Assembly (NCBI RefSeq): GCF_047495875.1
Contig: NC_092467.1
Span: forward strand, 33,286,878 to 33,350,877
Length of the DNA stretch: 64,000 nt
Origin: Pithys albifrons albifrons
Taxonomy: Eukaryota; Chordata; Aves; Passeriformes; Thamnophilidae
Direction of reading: 5' to 3'
This document shows, in pieces, positions 33,501-43,135 of this stretch. How positions within the stretch are numbered: the stretch's first letter is position 1; each line of letters begins with the position of its first letter. Both the position numbers and the translations under genes were made by a program. The notes under the pieces were generated by a model. That model was not told where the DNA came from and did not search any database. It saw only the letters and a program-made list of their open reading frames with translations.

Positions 33501-35263
33501 TTACAATCTCTCTTTTCTTAAAAGGGATAAAAAGAAGGAAGAGAAGGAAAAGAAACGTTCTAAAACTCCCCCCAAAAGCTACAGCACAACCAGACGATCC
33601 AGAAGCACAAGCAGGTACAGGAGCAGGGGATTCTCCTTGGGCTGGTTCCATCAGGATTTTGATCCACTTTAATATTAAACAGGAAGAATATTCTTGCAGT
33701 AGAGCAGCTTCTGTGGTGGGAGGTGTCCCTGCCCATGGCAGGGGCTGGAATGAGATGGCTTTGAGGCCCCTTCCCACCCAGAGTACTCCAGGATTCCTCT
33801 GGGTGATGATTTCTTTGGTGGATATATCTGGTACAGGCACAAAGGGCCTGCAGTCTTTCTAAGGTACATTTTTCCTTGAAACTGTTAATTTTTGAGGTAA
33901 ATTCTTTGGGTTTTAAGTTTCTCCCTGCTCTGTGTCAGAGTGTGACACTTGGAGGTCACTGCCAGACTTTCCATGATTTAAGGAGTAATAAATACACGCC
34001 AAAGGTGTGTTAATGTCTTCAAACTCTTCCAATTCTAATGTGCAGTTTTAATTTAACTCTTCAGTGCCCTTTGAGCAGAGCTGAGGTTGAAGACACAGAT
34101 GTATTTGTAGCTCTAAAAGGATGAACTGTAATTGCAAAGCTTCTGTGTGTCTGTGCAGAGAACGGCGGCGCCGGCGCAGCCGGAGCGGATCCCGGTCCCC
34201 CAAGAAGCCCCGGTCTCCCAAGCGGAAACTGTCCCGGTCCCCGTCCCCAAGGAGGTCAGTGGGGGCTGGAGTGCTGTGTCTGGGGGGCAATTCCCAAATG
34301 GGGCCTCCAGGGAGGACCCCAGGGGGTCGGTGAGGGTGGGCTGTGTTCGGGCGGGGCTCTGCTGCCTGTGCCCCTTCCAGCATCATTCCATCAGCTCCAT
34401 CCCAGCTGGAGCTGCTCTGCTGGTGCCTGGGAGTGCCAAGGGGGAGCTGTGCCAGGGCTGGTGGCAGTAGGACATGCCAGAATTCTGGTCCCTTTGGTTC
34501 ATTATAAATGAATCAGCTGATTTGGGGTGGGCCTTTTGTGACCCTCTCCCAGGGTGGGAACCTGAGGAGCTCCTTCATGAAACCCTGGCATGTTGCTGTT
34601 CTTGCTCTCCTGGAGTTGGGCTCCATGATCCCTGTGGGTCCCTGCCAGCTCGGGATATTCCAGGGTTCTGTTTAACATGGCACTTCCCAGCCTTGCTCTG
34701 TGGTGGCTGTGCTGGCCCTGGAGCTCAGGAGTTGGGTGTTCCCAGGGGCACAGTGCCCTTTTCCCTTGGAGTTGTAGGGCACTCTGGCACGGTCTGTGTT
34801 GCAGTCCTGGGCTGAGGGTGGTCTCATCCTGCTCCTGCTGTGTCCCTGTAGGCATAAAAAGGAGAAGAAGAAGGACAAGGACAAGGAGAGGAGCAGGGAC
34901 GAGAGGGAGAGGTCGACAAGCAAGAAAAAGAAAAGCAAAGACAAGGAGAAGGATCGAGACCGGAAATCGGAGAGCGACAAGGACGTGAAGGTATGTCCCA
35001 TACAGAGCCCAGAGCCCCCCTGGCCCAGCCCAGGCCGTGCTAACGTGCCCCTTTCCCTGGCAAAGCAGGTCACAAGGGACTACGACGAGGAGGAGCAGGG
35101 CTACGACAGCGAGAAGGACAAGAAGGAGGAGAAGAAGCTGGCGGAGGGCTCGTCCCCCAAGGGCAAGGAGCCCCCGGCCGAGAAGGGCGGCCCCGAGCCG
35201 GGCAGGGAGTCCAAGGTCAACGGGGATGACCACCACGAGGAGGACATGGACATGAGCGACTGA
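15394..35263 (+). CDS. SRSF11: SRSF11 (p54), serine/arginine-rich splicing factor 11, complete
   Basis: Twelve coding exons join in frame to 458 codons plus stop TGA at 35,261: 15394-15521, 21360-21493, 25338-25447, 26958-27050, 29255-29304, 30880-31007, 31842-31923, 32233-32364, 33525-33614, 34159-34254, 34852-34990, 35069-35263. Residues ~8-85 form an RRM, with RNP2-like IQVTNV and RNP1-like RVCFVKF. Residues ~88-160 are a hydrophobic Ala/Leu/Pro linker ([19 protein letters not shown]). From ~220 to 350 comes the RS domain ([26 protein letters not shown]). A Lys/Glu-rich tract and an acidic tail ending [13 protein letters not shown] follow. In vertebrates this SR-related nuclear protein binds U2AF65 and modulates alternative splicing. 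The start ATG at 15,394 gives [15 protein letters not shown]; the Gly-rich N-terminal stretch of human SRSF11 is absent. Length is close to human (484 aa). Confidence 0.96.
15577..15765 (+). repeat. ~25 bp GC-rich minisatellite in SRSF11 intron 1
   Basis: Repeats of gcccggcccggccccgctgc with ccccg, immediately downstream of the exon 1 donor. Confidence 0.85.
16140..19489 (+). other. SRSF11: Unique part of SRSF11 intron 1
   Basis: Mostly single-copy sequence with AT-rich stretches (e.g. 18,100-18,260). No exon, RNA gene or repeat could be supported here. Confidence 0.5.
19490..19770 (-). mobile_element. CR1-like LINE fragment
   Basis: Reverse-oriented CR1 3' region: caaagcccacccagtgcccc through ggaattccttcccaatatcc and gccattccctgtgtcctgtc. 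Lies in SRSF11 intron 1. Confidence 0.85.
20046..21359 (+). repeat. SRSF11: 1.3 kb minisatellite built from the SRSF11 exon 2 acceptor
   Basis: Short units carry ctctctccgcag|tgact or ctgtcctgcag|tgactg, joined by ctgtgacagtgac-type 12 bp units. The final unit is the real exon 2 acceptor. About 30 further (g/c)cagtga junctions can be read upstream. The 5' half uses tcctgcag, the 3' half ctctccgcag, so the array has diverged in blocks. Confidence 0.93.
21360..21493 (+). CDS. SRSF11: SRSF11 coding exon 2
   Basis: [20 protein letters not shown] through VVPYAE plus one base; second half of the RRM. Acceptor TCTCCGCAG|TGAC, donor GAAG|GTTGGT. The acceptor is the last unit of a large minisatellite. 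Confidence 0.95.
24595..24649 (+). other. SRSF11: Candidate cassette (poison) exon in SRSF11 intron 2
   Basis: Acceptor AGTCCCCTCTGCAG|CATT and a near-ideal donor CACAG|GTAAGG enclose 55 bp. Inclusion between exons 2 and 3 shifts the frame and meets a stop a few codons into exon 3. Inferred from sequence only. Confidence 0.4.
24924..25040 (+). other. SRSF11: Candidate poison exon in SRSF11 intron 2
   Basis: Acceptor CTGTGTGCTTTGTAG|TGAA and donor GTACAG|GTGATG enclose 117 bp. Read on from exon 2 it is open for 16 codons ([16 protein letters not shown]) and then stops at TGA 24,971. Several CpGs survive here in an otherwise CpG-poor intron. Confidence 0.45.
25338..25447 (+). CDS. SRSF11: SRSF11 coding exon 3
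   Basis: [19 protein letters not shown] through PTPNPLSQ. Acceptor TCTCTGCAG|GAGT, donor CTCAG|GTAGGG. 110 bp. Confidence 0.95.
25605..25742 (+). repeat. ~19 bp minisatellite
   Basis: About seven copies of gggatatcctgatctccct, with the variant gggatattctgat. Lies in SRSF11 intron 3. Confidence 0.9.
26958..27050 (+). CDS. SRSF11: SRSF11 coding exon 4
   Basis: [20 protein letters not shown] through LPGANLNSQ. Acceptor CTGTCCCAG|ATTG, donor CCCAG|GTATGG. 93 bp, phase 0 at both ends, so skipping it would keep the frame. Confidence 0.95.
27436..27526. repeat. Inverted repeat, 38 bp arms
   Basis: Arms 27436-27473 and 27489-27526 are reverse complements with one mismatch, separated by 15 bases. 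Confidence 0.85.
27977..28055. repeat. Inverted repeat, 38 bp arms with a 3-base loop
   Basis: Arms 27977-28014 and 28018-28055 are reverse complements with one mismatch and loop gga; an almost closed palindrome. Confidence 0.88.
28111..29254 (+). other. SRSF11: Unique part of SRSF11 intron 4
   Basis: AT-rich single-copy sequence, with a short (at)n/(gt)n tract near 28,970-28,995. No gene or mobile element recognised. Confidence 0.5.
29255..29304 (+). CDS. SRSF11: SRSF11 coding exon 5
   Basis: [16 protein letters not shown] plus two bases. Acceptor GCCCCTCAG|TCTC, donor CCAAA|GTAAGC. 50 bp. Confidence 0.95.
29462..30879 (+). repeat. SRSF11: 118 bp x 12 minisatellite ending in the SRSF11 exon 6 acceptor
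   Basis: Copies begin near 29,462, 29,580, 29,698, 29,817, 29,935, 30,053, 30,171, 30,290, 30,407, 30,524, 30,643 and 30,761. Most carry tttgtgcccctctcccccag followed by (g/a)ctgagggtgggc. The true acceptor and first exon bases (cccccag|gctgaacc) complete the last unit. Confidence 0.95.
30880..31007 (+). CDS. SRSF11: SRSF11 coding exon 6
   Basis: [20 protein letters not shown] through ISAAIEP plus one base. Acceptor CTCCCCCAG|GCTG, donor CCAG|GTGAGC. The acceptor is shared with the preceding 118 bp tandem array. Confidence 0.95.
31842..31923 (+). CDS. SRSF11: SRSF11 coding exon 7
   Basis: [20 protein letters not shown] then TPSSSRH plus two bases; start of the RS domain. Acceptor CCTGTTTCAG|ATAA, donor CACAG|GTAAAG. 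82 bp. Confidence 0.95.
32233..32364 (+). CDS. SRSF11: SRSF11 coding exon 8
   Basis: [20 protein letters not shown] through RSTSKT plus two bases; RS domain. Acceptor TCCCTGCAG|GCGG, donor CCAG|GTAATG. 132 bp. Confidence 0.95.
32455..33145 (+). mobile_element. CR1-like fragment with internal tandem expansions
   Basis: Plus-oriented copy of the element at 5551-6360: ggctcagcctggagaaaagg, ggaggtttggagtgcccagc and a tcagggattctgggatttgg tail. It holds a 38 bp array (32,470-32,670) and three 51 bp copies (about 32,960-33,115). Lies in SRSF11 intron 8. Confidence 0.85.
33525..33614 (+). CDS. SRSF11: SRSF11 coding exon 9
   Basis: [20 protein letters not shown] then [10 protein letters not shown] plus two bases. 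Acceptor TCTTAAAAG|GGAT, donor AGCAG|GTACAG. 90 bp. Confidence 0.93.
33705..33805 (+). mobile_element. CR1-like 3' end
   Basis: ggtgggaggtgtccctgccc, atggcaggggctgg, then cagagtactccaggattcct. Lies in SRSF11 intron 9. Confidence 0.7.
34159..34254 (+). CDS. SRSF11: SRSF11 coding exon 10
   Basis: [20 protein letters not shown] then [12 protein letters not shown] plus two bases. Acceptor CTGTGCAG|AGAA, donor GGAG|GTCAGT. 96 bp. Confidence 0.95.
34852..34990 (+). CDS. SRSF11: SRSF11 coding exon 11
   Basis: [20 protein letters not shown] through [10 protein letters not shown]. Acceptor TCCCTGTAG|GCAT, donor AAG|GTATGT. 139 bp; Lys/Glu/Asp tract, probably extended charged helix. Confidence 0.95.
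35069..35263 (+). CDS. SRSF11: SRSF11 coding exon 12 (last coding exon)
   Basis: [20 protein letters not shown] through [14 protein letters not shown] and stop TGA (35,261-35,263). Acceptor CAAAGCAG|GTCA. The middle ([20 protein letters not shown]) is the least conserved part against human. Confidence 0.95.
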   Translation, partial: VTRDYDEEEQGYDSEKDKKEEKKLAEGSSPKGKEPPAEKGGPEPGRESKVNGDDHHEEDMDMSD

Positions 35264-35394
35264 CCCCCACCCCTCCTGCTCTGCTGTCCCTGTCAATCCT
35301 CAATCTCTAGATGTATCCAGCTCCGAGCTCTCCATGGTCTGTCAATCCTGTACTAACTCACACCCAAAGCTTCAGAGAGGGACCCCCGTGCTCC

Positions 35395-37275
35395 GGGGCT
35401 GCATGACCCCCATATGGGCTTGTAACCCCCAGCAGGGGCTGCATGACCCCTACATAGCCTGTGTGACCTCCCAGCGGGGGCTGTGTGACCCCTACATGGG
35501 CTGTGTGACCCCTACATGGGCTGTGTGACCCCCAGCAGGGGCTGCATGACCCCTACATAGCCTGTGTGACTTCCCAATGGGGGCTGTGTGACCCCCAACA
35601 GGGGCTCTGTGACTCCTACATGGGCTGTGTGACCCCCAGCAGGGGCTGCATGACCCCTACATAGCCTGTGTGACCTCCCAACGGGGGCTGTGTGACCCCC
35701 ACACGGGCTGTGTGACCCCCACACGGGCTGTGTGACCCCTACATGGGCTGTGTGACCCCCAGCAGGGGCTGCATGACCCCTACATAGCCTGTGTGACCTC
35801 CCAGTGGGGGCTGTGTGACCCCCAACAGGGGCTCTGTGACCCCTACATAGCCTGTGTGACCTCCCAACGGGGGCTGTGTGACCCCCACATGGGCTGTGTG
35901 ACCCCTACATGGGCTCTGTGACCCCCAGCAGGGGCTGCATGACCCCTACATAGCCTGTGTGACCTCCCAACGGGGGCTGTGTGACCCCCACACGGGCTGT
36001 GTGACCCCCAGCAGGGGCTGCATGACCCCTACATAGCCTGTGTGACCTCCCAATGGGGGCTGTGTGACCCCCACACGGGCTGTGTGACCCCCACACAGGC
36101 TGTGTGACCCCCAGCAGGGGCTGCATGACCCCTACATAGCCTGTGTGACTTCCCAATGGGGGCTGTGTGACCCCCAACAGGGGCTCTGTGACCCCTACAT
36201 GGGCTGTGTGACCCCCAACAGGGGCTCTGTAACCCCCAACAGGGGCTGTGTGACCCCCAGCAGGGGCTGCATGATCCCTACATAGCCTGTGTGACCTCCC
36301 AACGGGGGCTGTGTGACCCCCACATGGGCTGCATGACCCCTACATGGGCTGTGTGACCCCCACATGGGCTGTGTGACCCCCACCTGGGCTGTGTGACCCC
36401 CACATGGGCTGTGTGACCACCACATGGGCTGTGTGACCCCCACATGGGCTGTGTGACCCCCTACATGGGCTCTGTGACCTCCAGCAGGGGCTGCATGACC
36501 CCTACATAGCCTGTGTGACCTCCCAATGGGGGCTGTGTGACCCCCACATGGGCTGTGTGACCCCTACATGGGCTGTGTGACCCCCAGCAGGGGCTGCATG
36601 ACCCCTACATAGCCTGTGTGACCTCCCAATGGGGGCTGTGTGACCCCCACACGGGCTGTGTGACCCCTACATGGGCTGTGTGACCCCCAGCAGGGGCTCT
36701 GTGACCCCTACATGGGCTGTGTGACCCCCAGCAGGGGCTGCATGACCCCTCCATAGCCTGTGTGACTTCCCAATGGGGGCTGTGTGACCCCCAACAGGGG
36801 CTCTGTGACCCCTACATGGGCTGTGTGACCCCCCAACAGGGGCTCTGTAACCCCCTACATGGGCTGTGTGACCCCCAGCAGGGGCTCTGTAACCCCCCAA
36901 CAGGGGCTGTGTGACCCCCAGCAGGGGCTGCATGATCCCTACATAGCCTGTGTGACCTCCCAACGGGGGCTGTGTGACCCCCACATGGGCTGCATGACCC
37001 CTCCATGGGCTGTGTGACCCCCACCTGGGCTGTGTGACCCCTCCCCGGGCTGTGTGACCCCCACATGGGCTGTGTGACCTCCCACAGGCTGTGTGACCCC
37101 CTCCCCGGGCTGTGTGACCCCCACATGGGCTGTGTGACCTCCCACAGGCTGTGTGACCCCCCCACAGGCTGTGTGACCCCCTCCCCGGGCTGTGTGACCC
37201 CTACATAGCCTGTGTGACCCCCTCCCCGGGCCGTGTGACCCCCCTCCCTGGGCCGTGTGACCCCCTCCCTGGGCC
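35395..37275 (+). repeat. SRSF11: 1.9 kb minisatellite in the SRSF11 3' UTR
   Basis: About 90 units of ~19-25 bp: ggctgtgtgacccccacatg, ggctgcatgacccctacat, agcctgtgtgacctcccaac and others. They are arranged in higher-order blocks of roughly 100-150 bp and degenerate to ggctgtgtgaccccctcccc at the 3' end. Confidence 0.95.
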
Positions 37276-37945
37276 GTGTGTCCCCAGCCCCGCCGTGCCC
37301 AGGGCAGGGCAGGGCCGCCTGGCACCGACACCACCCCGGGGCAGCCCCTGGGCCTGCCAGGTGACCTCACTGCAGTCAGCCCTGGGTGCCACCAGCTGTT
37401 TGTCCCCTTGGGTTAGTTTTGGTCCTGAGCCACGTGCTGGGGTTGGTGTGGTTTGGTTTTCCCGGTGGGTTCTGTTGGCTTGGCCAGTTAAAATGCACTG
37501 ACCCTCCGAGGGCTCCCAGTCCGTGAGATCCATCTGGGCTGGGCTGGGCTGGGCTGGGGCTGCCTCGGGAGGGAAGGGAATCCCTGCCCAGTGCTGGAGG
37601 GGTGGAGGTTCCTCCCAGGTGTGGTTGCTCAGGAGCTCACCTGCTGCAGCAGGGAGTGCATTTTAAACTGACCTTGATCTGCTTTTAAGACAAGTCCACT
37701 CGATAATGTACTTTTTACTTGATCTCAAGTTGTATAAACTGAGGAGTTTGTGTTCCTGTCCCGCAGTGTCCCGTCCCTCCCGCACTCAGTGATCCCATGG
37801 AATATGCAGAGTAGTTAAGCCAAGCTGTTCCTTAGTTCCAGCAGCTCCAGAGCTTTTACTTTTGTGCAGGTAAAGAGACAAAAGTAGGCAACAGTCTGTG
37901 CCATGTCGATGTACAGTTTCGGAAATTGTTTTACAGAACTTTGAT

Positions 37946-37951
37946 AATAAA
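37946..37951 (+). terminator. SRSF11: SRSF11 polyadenylation signal
   Basis: Canonical AATAAA in ttgataataaaaccctg, at the end of unique UTR-like sequence and before a CR1 fragment. Confidence 0.65.
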
Positions 37952-38264
37952 ACCCTGAAACTGAGACTCCTGTTCCTGGAAAACTCGGGGTGTTCATTTC
38001 CACCCCCCAACTTTGCCTCAGTCCTTAGAGGGGACTTTTATTCCATGTACCTGTTTTAAAAGGACTAAAAACTTCATCTCTTTAAAACGTGGTTGATAGT
38101 GTTACACTAAAGAAGGTGTTGCTTTACTTTGGGGGGAAATGGGTTTAAACAGGAATGTGGAGGTTTTATGGGACTGGGGAGAAGGACTTGGGGTGCTGGT
38201 GGGTGAGGCTGGGCAGGACCCACCCCAGAGCCCCCCGTGCCACAGGGTGGGCAGCAGTGCCAGG

Positions 38265-38735
38265 GATGGATCAGTGCCCTGTGCCCCTCTGTGAGCCCCC
38301 AAACCCTGCAGAGCTGCCCCAGCCCTGGGAACAACAGCACAGGGACTGGAGCTGCTGGAGGAGCCCAGAGGAGACCCCGGAGATGCTGCAGGGCTGGAGG
38401 CCCTTTGGAGCCAGACTGGGAGAGCTGGGGGGTCACCTGGAGAAGGGAAGAGTCTGGAGAGACCTGAGAGCCCCTGGCAGGGCCTGAAGGGGCTCCAGGA
38501 GAGCTGGAGAGGGACTGGGGACAAGGGATGGAGGGACAGGCCCCAGGGAATGGCTTCCCACTGCCAGAGGGCAGGGATAGGTGGGATATTGGGAAGAAAT
38601 TGGTGTCTGGGAGGGTGGGCAGGCCCTGGCACAGGTGCCCAGAGGAGCTGTGGCTGCCCCAGCCCTGGGAGTGTCCGAGGCCAGGCTGGGCAGGGCTTGG
38701 AGCAGCCTGGGCTGGTGGGAGGTGTCCCTGCACCT
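38265..38735 (+). mobile_element. CR1-like LINE fragment
   Basis: The longest plus-oriented copy: ggaggagcccagaggagacc, gggaagagtctggagagacc, ggataggtgggatattggga, and the gcttggagcagcctgggctg block. Lies in the convergent intergenic region. Confidence 0.88.
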
Positions 38736-39830
38736 GCGAGTTTGGGATTCTGTGGCACTTTGAAAAGGGAACGTGTCTGTAAAGCTGTTTTGTGTTTCCC
38801 CAGAGCAGGGACCATTCCCCTCTCAGAAAGACACAAGTGCTTTGTGCAGGTAAAGGCTCTTCATGGCAACCCAGAGCTTAGTGATTTTCAGGAGTAAGGG
38901 GGGATGGAGCTGCTGAGTTACACCCACCCCTTTGTGCCCTGACTGGAATCAGCCCTTGAGGCAGCAAATGTCACTGCTGGAATTTGCAGAAGTGTAAATT
39001 TCCCATTTCCCTGCCTTACTCTGCAGGACTTGTCCATTCAGGTGCACAGAGAGAGAGCGAGCACCGGGCACAGCCGAGATGGAGCTCCATTAAAGGTGCC
39101 CTTTTGGTGCCAGGGAGGGATTTCCATGGGCACCCTAAAACATAAACTGATTTACAGTAACAGACCTCGACCCTTGGCCCTGGTGGTTCCCCAGCCCCTC
39201 CCGGTCTGCACTGCAGGCCCAGCTCAGGGCTGAGCTCAGGGGGGCTCTGGATGCTGTTTCCAGTTTATTGTGCCAACAAACTGAGCCTGCTCAGGCACTG
39301 CAGGTGTTGGCAAAGCCCAGCTGGGAACTCCTGCACCAAATGTTTCTGTAGCTCTTGGTTCTGCTCCCCGAGTTCTTCAGTCCCAAATGACGTTGGTATC
39401 TTAGGATTGATTGTTCTTGATGTGTCAGCCTCACATTCCCACTGTCAGATCCCAAATGTTTCAGCAGTTCCAGCAAAGCCCCAGGAAACGTCAAACCGAA
39501 AAAATACCAAACCAAAACCACCCCAAACCCACCCAACGTTCTGGAAAGAAAAACCCTCTATAGACACTCCAGGTTTTGCTCTTCCAAGTCACCCCCTGCT
39601 CCTCCCAGAGTCCATCCTGTGATCCAAGGGAGCCCATTCCTGGCTCTGGGGGTGAAGCCTCTGCACTCACCGAGCACAGCTCAGCAACCCTGGGGCTCCT
39701 CCGCCTTCCCCGGCAGCTCTTCCCACCCTGGATCCCTCAGCTCTGTGGGAGTGCCAGGAGCTGCTTTGTCCCTCCCCCCCAGCCCCGGGATTCACAGGAC
39801 CCAGCACAGGCTGTAATGAAAATGCAGGAT
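38736..39830. other. Convergent intergenic sequence
   Basis: Unique sequence between the SRSF11 end and the first candidate ANKRD13C poly(A) signal. No gene recognised. Confidence 0.45.
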
Positions 39831-39997
39831 TTTATTTAAAAAATGACCAAGAAAATGCCCTTGCAGGACTCAGCAGCTGAGTTGTCCCTCCCCTCGGATC
39901 CTGCTCCGAGCGCGGCCCCAGCGCAGCGTCCGGAGAAAAGCCTGGATTGCACAGCTGGAGCAGCTTCAGCATCAAACAGCATAGTTTGGTCTTTATT
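39831..39997 (-). terminator. ANKRD13C: Candidate ANKRD13C polyadenylation signals
   Basis: On the minus strand AATAAA occurs at 39992-39997 (GAATAAAGACC) and again at 39831-39836. I saw no canonical AATAAA between there and the stop codon at 44,021, so a ~4 kb 3' UTR is inferred. Confidence 0.4.
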
Positions 39998-41861
39998 CTA
40001 ACAAATGGTACAACCAAAACTGACTATTAGTGAGGGGGAGATAAAAACAGGGACCAGACGACGGGAAAACGCAACAGAAGTGACTCGTTTCCGTGGGAGT
40101 TACGAAGTGTCAGGAAACTCAGAAGTGAAACTGCAGCATTACAGGAGTTGGTTAATCCGGATTAAATAACGCGGTTCTCCTGGCGGGAATTACAACTCGG
40201 GAACAGAGACGTGAGAGAACAGAGGGGAGCTGGGAATAGCAACGGAACACGGCGGGATTCCAGCAGGGACACGCCCCGGGGTGTGTGGAACTGCGGGCTG
40301 GGGGCAGGAATGGGGAGGTGAGGGCGGGGGCCGGACAGCAGCTCCTGCAGAGGAAAACCGGGGCCTTCCCTGTGCCACGGGGGAAAGGGGACTGTGGAAG
40401 ACCAGTGAGCAGTTGGGTTCAGAACAACCCGTGGGATTCTTCTGCCACCGTTTCTGACTGTGGTTTAGCGCAATTCCTGGGTGTGTTTCCATAGCCATGG
40501 AAAGCTCAGGAAGGTGCCACGGGGTGGGAGCTCAGCCCGGGTGGGCTCTGGGCACCTCCACCCCACAGTGTCCCTGGGGCCATTCCCACCCAGCTCCTGT
40601 CCCATCCCACCTGGACACCCACACCCCCCTGGCAGGCCCAGGAGGGGGTTCCTGGTCCCCCAGACATTCCCAAGCCGTGGGGTCTCCGCAGGGATGTCCC
40701 TCCTGCCCCAGGGACAAACTGCCACACACAGACGTGACTCCACACAAGGCCTGTGGGTCTGTGCTCAGTCCCACGGACCAACACCCGCTTGGCCTCAAGG
40801 AAAAGGGGAAAAAAGCCAAACTGAAGCTCTGCTGGATCAATCCTGCTACAAAAATGCATTTCCCAAGACCAGGAGATGGGGAGAGAGGGGGGGCCGTGCC
40901 CACACCCGGCCGGGGCTGCGGCTCCCTCGGCACTGGGAACCTCCCCAGGCACTGAGGGAGCTCCGGGAGACACATCCAGGCCCCGAACACAGCGTGTCCC
41001 TGCGACACAACCCGGCGAGAAAGAACAGCTTCGGGGAGAAAAGATGGACACGGGGCGGACAATCCCTGGGGAACCACCGCGGCACAGCCACGGCTGCCCC
41101 GGGGGGCTCAGCCCGATGTCCCTCTCGCACAGCGCATTCCTGCGCTGCATCCATCGGGAAACTGCCCCAGGTGGGAGAGCCCATCCCGAGGAATGTCTGA
41201 CAGCAACCACATCCCGCGGGAGGGGCACATGGACCCCCGGGCGGGGCCGGTCCAGGGGAGGCCCTTCCCGGCTCCACAGGGAGGGACGGAGGGACGGGAG
41301 GAGCAGCCACGGGAGAGCCCAGAACGAGCCCAGTCACCAAACTGTGCCCGCTCCAGCTCGGAGCAGCCACGCACCGCAAACCCCCGCTCAGCTCCGGGAG
41401 CAGCTGAAGGCTTGGGGGGTTCAATGTCCCAGCCCTGCAGCCAGCGGGAACCACAGGAAACACCTCCAGGACACACCAGGACCCGCCCTGGGCTCTGGGC
41501 AGAGCCCTCGGGGCCACCAGTCCCCACCCGGGGCTGTTCCAGACGGATGGAGCCGCAGGACCCTCAGTCCCACAAAACCCTGTTCCTGTTTTCCCAGCCG
41601 AGGTCCCGTCCCTGGCAGTGCCCGCCCTGCCCAAGCCTCGCAGCCCCAGCGATGCTCCTGTGGAGCCCAGGAAGGATTCGGGACAACCAAAATGCCAAGT
41701 GACACAAACCTGCTGGTCTTCCCGGTAACGCTGAGGAAAGGGATTCCTGACATGCACCTCGGGACAAACCTCCTGCCTGGGCCGGAATTCCCAAGGAAAT
41801 GGATACCCCCTATGGCACCTGCTCCGGGTCCTGCAGCTGCACCAAACAATTCCAGCCTGAA

Positions 41862-42290
41862 GGGGCCCCAGGAGGGGCCAGGGGAGCCAGGAGGGTCCCA
41901 GGGCAGCCAGGCAGGTGCCAGGCACGTCCCAGGGGATTCAGCCAGGCGGGTCCCGGGGGAATCAGCCAGGCAGGTCCCAGGAGGGTCCCGGGGGAATCAG
42001 CCAGGAGGGTCCCAGGGCAGCCAGGAGGGTCCCAGGGCAGCCAGGCAGGTCCCAGGAGGGTCCCGGGGGAATCAGCCAGGCGGGTCCCAGGAGGGTCCCA
42101 GGAGGGTCCCAGGGGATTCAGCCAGGAGGGTCCCAGGGCAGCCAGGCAGGTCCCAGGAGGGTCCCGGGGGAATCAGCCAGGAGGGTCCCAGGGCAGCCAG
42201 GCGGGTCCCAGGAGGGTCCTGGGGGAATCAGCCAGGCAGGTCCCAGGAGGGTCCCAGGGGAATCAGCCAGGCGGGTCCCAAGGGACACCC
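41862..42290. repeat. Minisatellite, ~18 bp blocks in 36-60 bp units
   Basis: Repeats of gccaggcaggtcccaggagg, gtcccgggggaatcagccag and gtcccagggcagccag, some two dozen blocks. Confidence 0.9.
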
Positions 42291-43064
42291 ATCCCACGGG
42301 GTACTGCTGACCCTGGGGAGGAACAAGCTCCAAGCTCGGGGTGGGTGCCAGGTCATCCCAGAGTGTGAAACCCTTCAGGAATTCATCATTACTTGGGAGA
42401 TCAAGTTCCATCATTCCCAATGGATGTTCCACACCTGCCCTGGCACAGCACTGGAGGAGCCATTTCCCTTTACCTGTTTGCCTACAGTTCTAGCTGGGAT
42501 TTGAGGTTGAGTTAACAAGTCCAGTGCAGCCATTCCAGGCTGCAAAGCTGCCCTGGCCCAGTCCCTGCTGCCTTCCAGAGGAGCTGGGCAGGACCAACCC
42601 CTTTCTCCCACTTGAGTGCACCTGGACTCTGCTGCCAGCGATTCCCCAGGGCAGCCTCTTTGGGATGGATCAGATTGCAGCAGTTTGGAAGCACAGGTGT
42701 GCCTGACACCTTGCCCTGTGCTGAGCCCCTCCCTGATCCCTTGTGGGCAGCACAGCTGTTCCCTCCACTAAGCACAGATGATCCTCCTCATTATAAACTT
42801 TGATCCTTAACTCTATGAGATTCCAGAAAAAGTTTTACCTACAGTGCACAAAGAATATAATTTGGAACATATTTACATTTTTGTACAATGACACCACAGC
42901 ACTTGAATCTAAATTTCTTCATACAAACAAATAGCACCATCAGCCTTCTGCACAAATCCTGCCTAACAAACCCCCCAAAGCTGGATTATTGTCAGATGAG
43001 GAGACTGGAACCACTGGGAATGGGAATAAGCTCGAGGAGCTGCAGTACTGAAACATCCATGATG

Positions 43065-43135
43065 GGGGCCTGGACAGGATGAGCTTTTTAAGGTCCCTTC
43101 CAACTCAAACCAGTCTGGGATTCTCTAATTCAAAC
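43065..43135 (+). mobile_element. CR1-like 3' tail
   Basis: ggtcccttccaactcaaacc, then agtctgggattctctaattc; typical of a CR1 terminus, heavily truncated. Confidence 0.65.

Larger units (their letters stand above)
35264..37970 (+). other. SRSF11: SRSF11 3' UTR
   Basis: Runs from the stop codon to just past AATAAA at 37,946-37,951. The end (37,680-37,960) is unique and AT-richer, as expected of a genuine UTR. The middle is occupied by a 1.9 kb minisatellite. An earlier unlisted poly(A) site before the array cannot be excluded. Confidence 0.6.

Noticed and set aside
40876..42504. 542-codon plus-strand ORF
   Set aside because: No homology recognised; its C-terminal half is a Gly/Pro/Gln minisatellite and it lies antisense in the probable ANKRD13C 3' UTR.
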